IMG/VR virus record: IMGVR_UViG_3300036835_000388
Span: 1 to 33,135 of that record
Origin: a virus
DNA length: 33,135 bases
Strand: one strand, 5' to 3'
The stretch's first letter is position 1. Each line of letters begins with the position of its first letter. Both the position numbers and the translations under genes were made by a program. Below, piece by piece: positions 31,196-33,135 of this stretch. Under the pieces are notes generated by a model, which saw nothing but the letters and a program-made list of their open reading frames with translations, did not search any database and was not told the origin of the DNA.

Positions 31196-31701
31196 GGCTC
31201 CACGATCCGTTCGTACTCAGGGAGACCGGCAGAGCTGGCCACCGACTGGTCGGGCGGGTAGACCCCGCCATACTCCTGCGGCCCGGCCTGGAGGTTGTCG
31301 TGCAGCCCCTTGCCGAAGGAGAACGGCTTGGTGCCGGGCTCGAGCTGCTCGTCCGGGGCGATCCCACCGGCGTCGACGGTAGTGCCGACCAGCGCACTCT
31401 TGTACTGCTCACGCAGGGAAGCCGCGAGCGCCCGGTACTGGTCTCCGACCGGCCCGAGACTGATCGACACACCGTCGGCGCTGTAGGACGCCTCGCGTGC
31501 GTAACGCGCCGCGATGGTATCAGCGCACATCGCGGCCACGTACTGGTCGGAGTGGTAGAGCGGGAACCAGGTGTCGTAGGAGTACTGGACCTCCTCATCG
31601 GTGAGCAGCCACTCACCTGCGCCGTACGGGTCGGTGTCCTGGATCAGGAATCTGATGGTGTCCTTGTCGGTGGTCCCGGGCCCGTCGTAGGAGTACGTCA
31701 T
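31192..31701 (-). CDS. Head-tail adaptor/connector protein, 169 aa
   Basis: ATG 31701 overlaps the upstream TGA. The sequence MTYSYDGPGTTDKDTIRFLI, ending the N-terminal strand with QDTDPYGAGEWLLTDEEVQY, and a long helix AAMCADTIAARYAREASYS, resembles the head-tail adaptors (gp6/gp15-like) of siphoviruses. The Pro/Gly-rich C-terminus is extended. It joins portal and closure proteins. Confidence 0.7.
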   Translation of the reverse strand: MTYSYDGPGTTDKDTIRFLIQDTDPYGAGEWLLTDEEVQYSYDTWFPLYHSDQYVAAMCADTIAARYAREASYSADGVSISLGPVGDQYRALAASLREQYKSALVGTTVDAGGIAPDEQLEPGTKPFSFGKGLHDNLQAGPQEYGGVYPPDQSVASSAGLPEYERIVEP

Positions 31702-32087
31702 CACGCCTCCTTCTTGCGCCTGGGCTCCTTGTTCGACAGGTACTTGTAGCCGGCGAACCCGCCGCCACCCAGGATGCCAGCACCGGTCAGTCCGGGGTGC
31801 CGAGCGGTGAAGTTCGAGGCGGTCTGTCCGACTCGGGAGGTGCCACGGCCGACGCCGGCGATGGTGATCGGTGCCTCGGTGATCCGCTGCATCCCGGTCC
31901 GGATCTTCTGGGGGCCGGTCTGGGGAGCCTGGCCCGGAGGAGAGGCGGTGCGCCGCTGGGCGGCGTTCAGTCGCTTGCCCTTGCGCGTGCGAGTACCGCG
32001 AGGTACTCGAGGCTTGCCGACCCGGACCACCCGGAGCCGGACAGCCTTGGAGATCTCCCCGTGATCGACACCGAACGCGCTGATCAT
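31701..32087 (-). CDS. Basic Gly-rich head-module protein with MISAFGVDHG N-terminus, 128 aa
   Basis: The product starts with MISAFGVDHGEISKA, then is very basic and Gly/Arg/Thr-rich (RVPRGTRTRKGKRLNAAQRR), with a hydrophobic/Gly segment near the C-terminus (LTGAGILGGGGFAGYKYLS) and a basic end. The N-terminal decapeptide is shared with the next upstream gene. It lies in the head module; DNA or capsid-interior binding is plausible from charge but unproven. Confidence 0.6.
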   Translation of the reverse strand: MISAFGVDHGEISKAVRLRVVRVGKPRVPRGTRTRKGKRLNAAQRRTASPPGQAPQTGPQKIRTGMQRITEAPITIAGVGRGTSRVGQTASNFTARHPGLTGAGILGGGGFAGYKYLSNKEPRRKKEA

Positions 32088-32440
32088 CAGAACCGCTTTC
32101 GGTTACCGAACGCCGCTCCTGCACCCAGACCGACGCCAGCACCGGCACCACCAGCGGCGATGCCACCGGTCAGCCCGGGACGTGCGGCCATGCCGCCACC
32201 GAGCCTGCGCAGTCCACCACCGACTCGGCCCAGAGCCTTGCCACCGGCCATCTTCACCTTGGACGGAGTGCTTCCCGGGTTCAGGGTCGCAGCACCGCGA
32301 CGCATCCCGGCACCCTGCCGGCTAGCCGCTCCACCTAGTTGGGTGACCCTACGAGCGATCCCGCCGCCGAGCCCACCCACGCTGAACGCCTTCTCGATCT
32401 CCTCGTCGTACCCGTGGTCGACGCCGAATGCGCTGATCAT
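32087..32440 (-). CDS. Basic Gly-rich head-module protein with MISAFGVDHG N-terminus, paralogue, 117 aa
   Basis: ATG 32440 (overlapping the upstream TGA) is preferred over GTG 32443 because it yields MISAFGVDHGYDEEIEKA, matching the neighbouring gene. The rest is basic and Gly/Ala-rich with a C-terminal glycine/alanine block (LTGGIAAGGAGAGVGLGAGA). Its similarity to the next gene is confined to the first 15-20 residues and the basic Gly-rich character. Function is unknown. Confidence 0.6.
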   Translation of the reverse strand: MISAFGVDHGYDEEIEKAFSVGGLGGGIARRVTQLGGAASRQGAGMRRGAATLNPGSTPSKVKMAGGKALGRVGGGLRRLGGGMAARPGLTGGIAAGGAGAGVGLGAGAAFGNRKRF

Positions 32441-32973
32441 CACGCCTCCAGGATGCCCTTGCGGCCGCGACCGGCCTCTTCCTCGGCCAGCACCCGATCC
32501 CGATCCTCGGGATGCTCGGCCAGGTAGGCGTTCACCTCGGTCACGGTGTGCTCACCAGGGTCGAAGAGCTCCTCCCCGGACTCCTCAGGCACCTCCTCGA
32601 GCTGCTCCTCGGACTCTGCAGCCAGCTCCTCGGCGTCAGGGGTGGTCTCCGGGTGGGTGAGCCGTTCGAGGTTCACCACCTCCTCGGAGTCCGGTTCCTG
32701 GCCCGCCGGCATCAGCAGCTGCACCCGGTCATGGTTCAGCTTTGCCATGACCTCCTCGCGGGTCTTGAGCTCCTGGTGCCACTGCCGGACGAACTTCTTG
32801 TCCTCGGCGCTCTCGATGAACGGAACCACGTACCGGGCCCGAACGAAGACCTCGATGTCGCGGGCCTCCTCCTGCGGGAAGTCGTCGCCGACCGCGTACT
32901 CCTTGCCACGCGAGTTGAACGGCTTGCAGACGATGAAGCCGATCTTGTCGTTGGTCAGCAGCTGACTGGGCAT
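32440..32973 (-). CDS. Acidic head-module protein, 177 aa
   Basis: The N-terminal 90 residues form a compact domain (LLTNDKIGFIVCKPFNSRGKEY, DFPQEEARDIEVFVRARYVVP). A Glu-rich linker follows (EELAAESEEQLEEVPEESGEEL), then a C-terminal motif HTVTEVNAYLAEHPEDRDRVLAEEEAG that resembles a small helical module attached to several actinophage head proteins. Position downstream of the presumed capsid genes supports a virion or assembly role. Confidence 0.65.
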   Translation of the reverse strand: MPSQLLTNDKIGFIVCKPFNSRGKEYAVGDDFPQEEARDIEVFVRARYVVPFIESAEDKKFVRQWHQELKTREEVMAKLNHDRVQLLMPAGQEPDSEEVVNLERLTHPETTPDAEELAAESEEQLEEVPEESGEELFDPGEHTVTEVNAYLAEHPEDRDRVLAEEEAGRGRKGILEA

Positions 32974-32975
32974 GC

Positions 32976-33135
32976 CTACCTCCCTAGGTGCGCGCCGCCG
33001 CCCAGGCGACGCTTGCCAGCCGATGATCCGAACTTGGTGGCCGGGATGAGCTTGGCATGGCGACCGGCCACATTACGACCGGGCACGGCCAGCTTGGCAG
33101 CAGCCTGGATGTCCCTCAGGCCACCGGCCTTGCTG
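32976..33135 (-). CDS. C-terminal part of a basic Gly-rich protein (cut by window edge)
   Basis: The - strand frame entering at the right edge is open for about 50 residues (ending AGKRRLGGGAHLGR) and stops at TAG 32976-32978. It is basic and Gly/Ala-rich like the two MISAFGVDHG genes. The next gene starts two bases after this stop. Its N-terminus lies outside the window. Confidence 0.6.
   Translation of the reverse strand, partial: SKAGGLRDIQAAAKLAVPGRNVAGRHAKLIPATKFGSSAGKRRLGGGAHLGR

Overview
The window looks like part of the genome of a tailed bacteriophage (siphovirus type) of a high-GC Gram-positive (actinobacterial) host. The evidence is GC-rich sequence, frequent GTG starts, tight ATGA/GTGA/TGATG gene overlaps, an extended AAAGGA Shine-Dalgarno signal, small zinc-ribbon proteins and DUF6197-like proteins typical of actinophages, and a recognisable siphovirus head-to-tail module. 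No integrase, large terminase, portal, major capsid or free endolysin gene lies inside the window. The host genus cannot be fixed from the sequence alone.

Layout. Positions 1-3867 (+ strand) hold a run of small genes: the tail of an unknown gene, two tandem DUF6197-like proteins, a zinc-binding protein, a coiled-coil protein, a membrane protein and a 257-aa protein with a lysine/alanine-rich N-terminus. Positions 3867-6700 are a 2.8-kb stretch with no credible gene. It is a degenerate pentanucleotide array in which a GG dinucleotide recurs about every 5 bases on the + strand, with about 48 copies of GGCAGGC and a strong excess of CTAG. It begins at the stop codon of the preceding gene and ends at a textbook UUCG-loop terminator (6701-6730). 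Positions 6749-10116 are a compact block of ten coupled small genes rich in Cys/His motifs. Positions 10117-17474 carry two membrane proteins, an AAA+ ATPase, a ParB/DGQHR-type protein and several unknowns, separated by hairpins. A strong terminator at 17533-17590 closes the + strand block.

Positions 17601-33135 (- strand) are the structural module, read right to left: head-associated proteins, head-tail adaptor, head closure, HK97 gp10-like protein, tail terminator, tail tube, tail assembly chaperones joined by a -1 frameshift (CCCTTTC, 28221-28227), a 1929-aa tape measure with two cell-wall-hydrolase-like domains, and five minor tail/baseplate genes.

A recurring signal, CATC(AC)CATGAAAGGA, stands 5-20 bases before the start codon of nearly every + strand gene that does not overlap its upstream neighbour. 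It is often placed directly after an intergenic hairpin. It contains an ATG that can be mistaken for the start, so several starts here were moved downstream. The most unusual element is the NNNGG array with its terminator, which may be a long non-coding RNA or a structural/replication locus of the phage.
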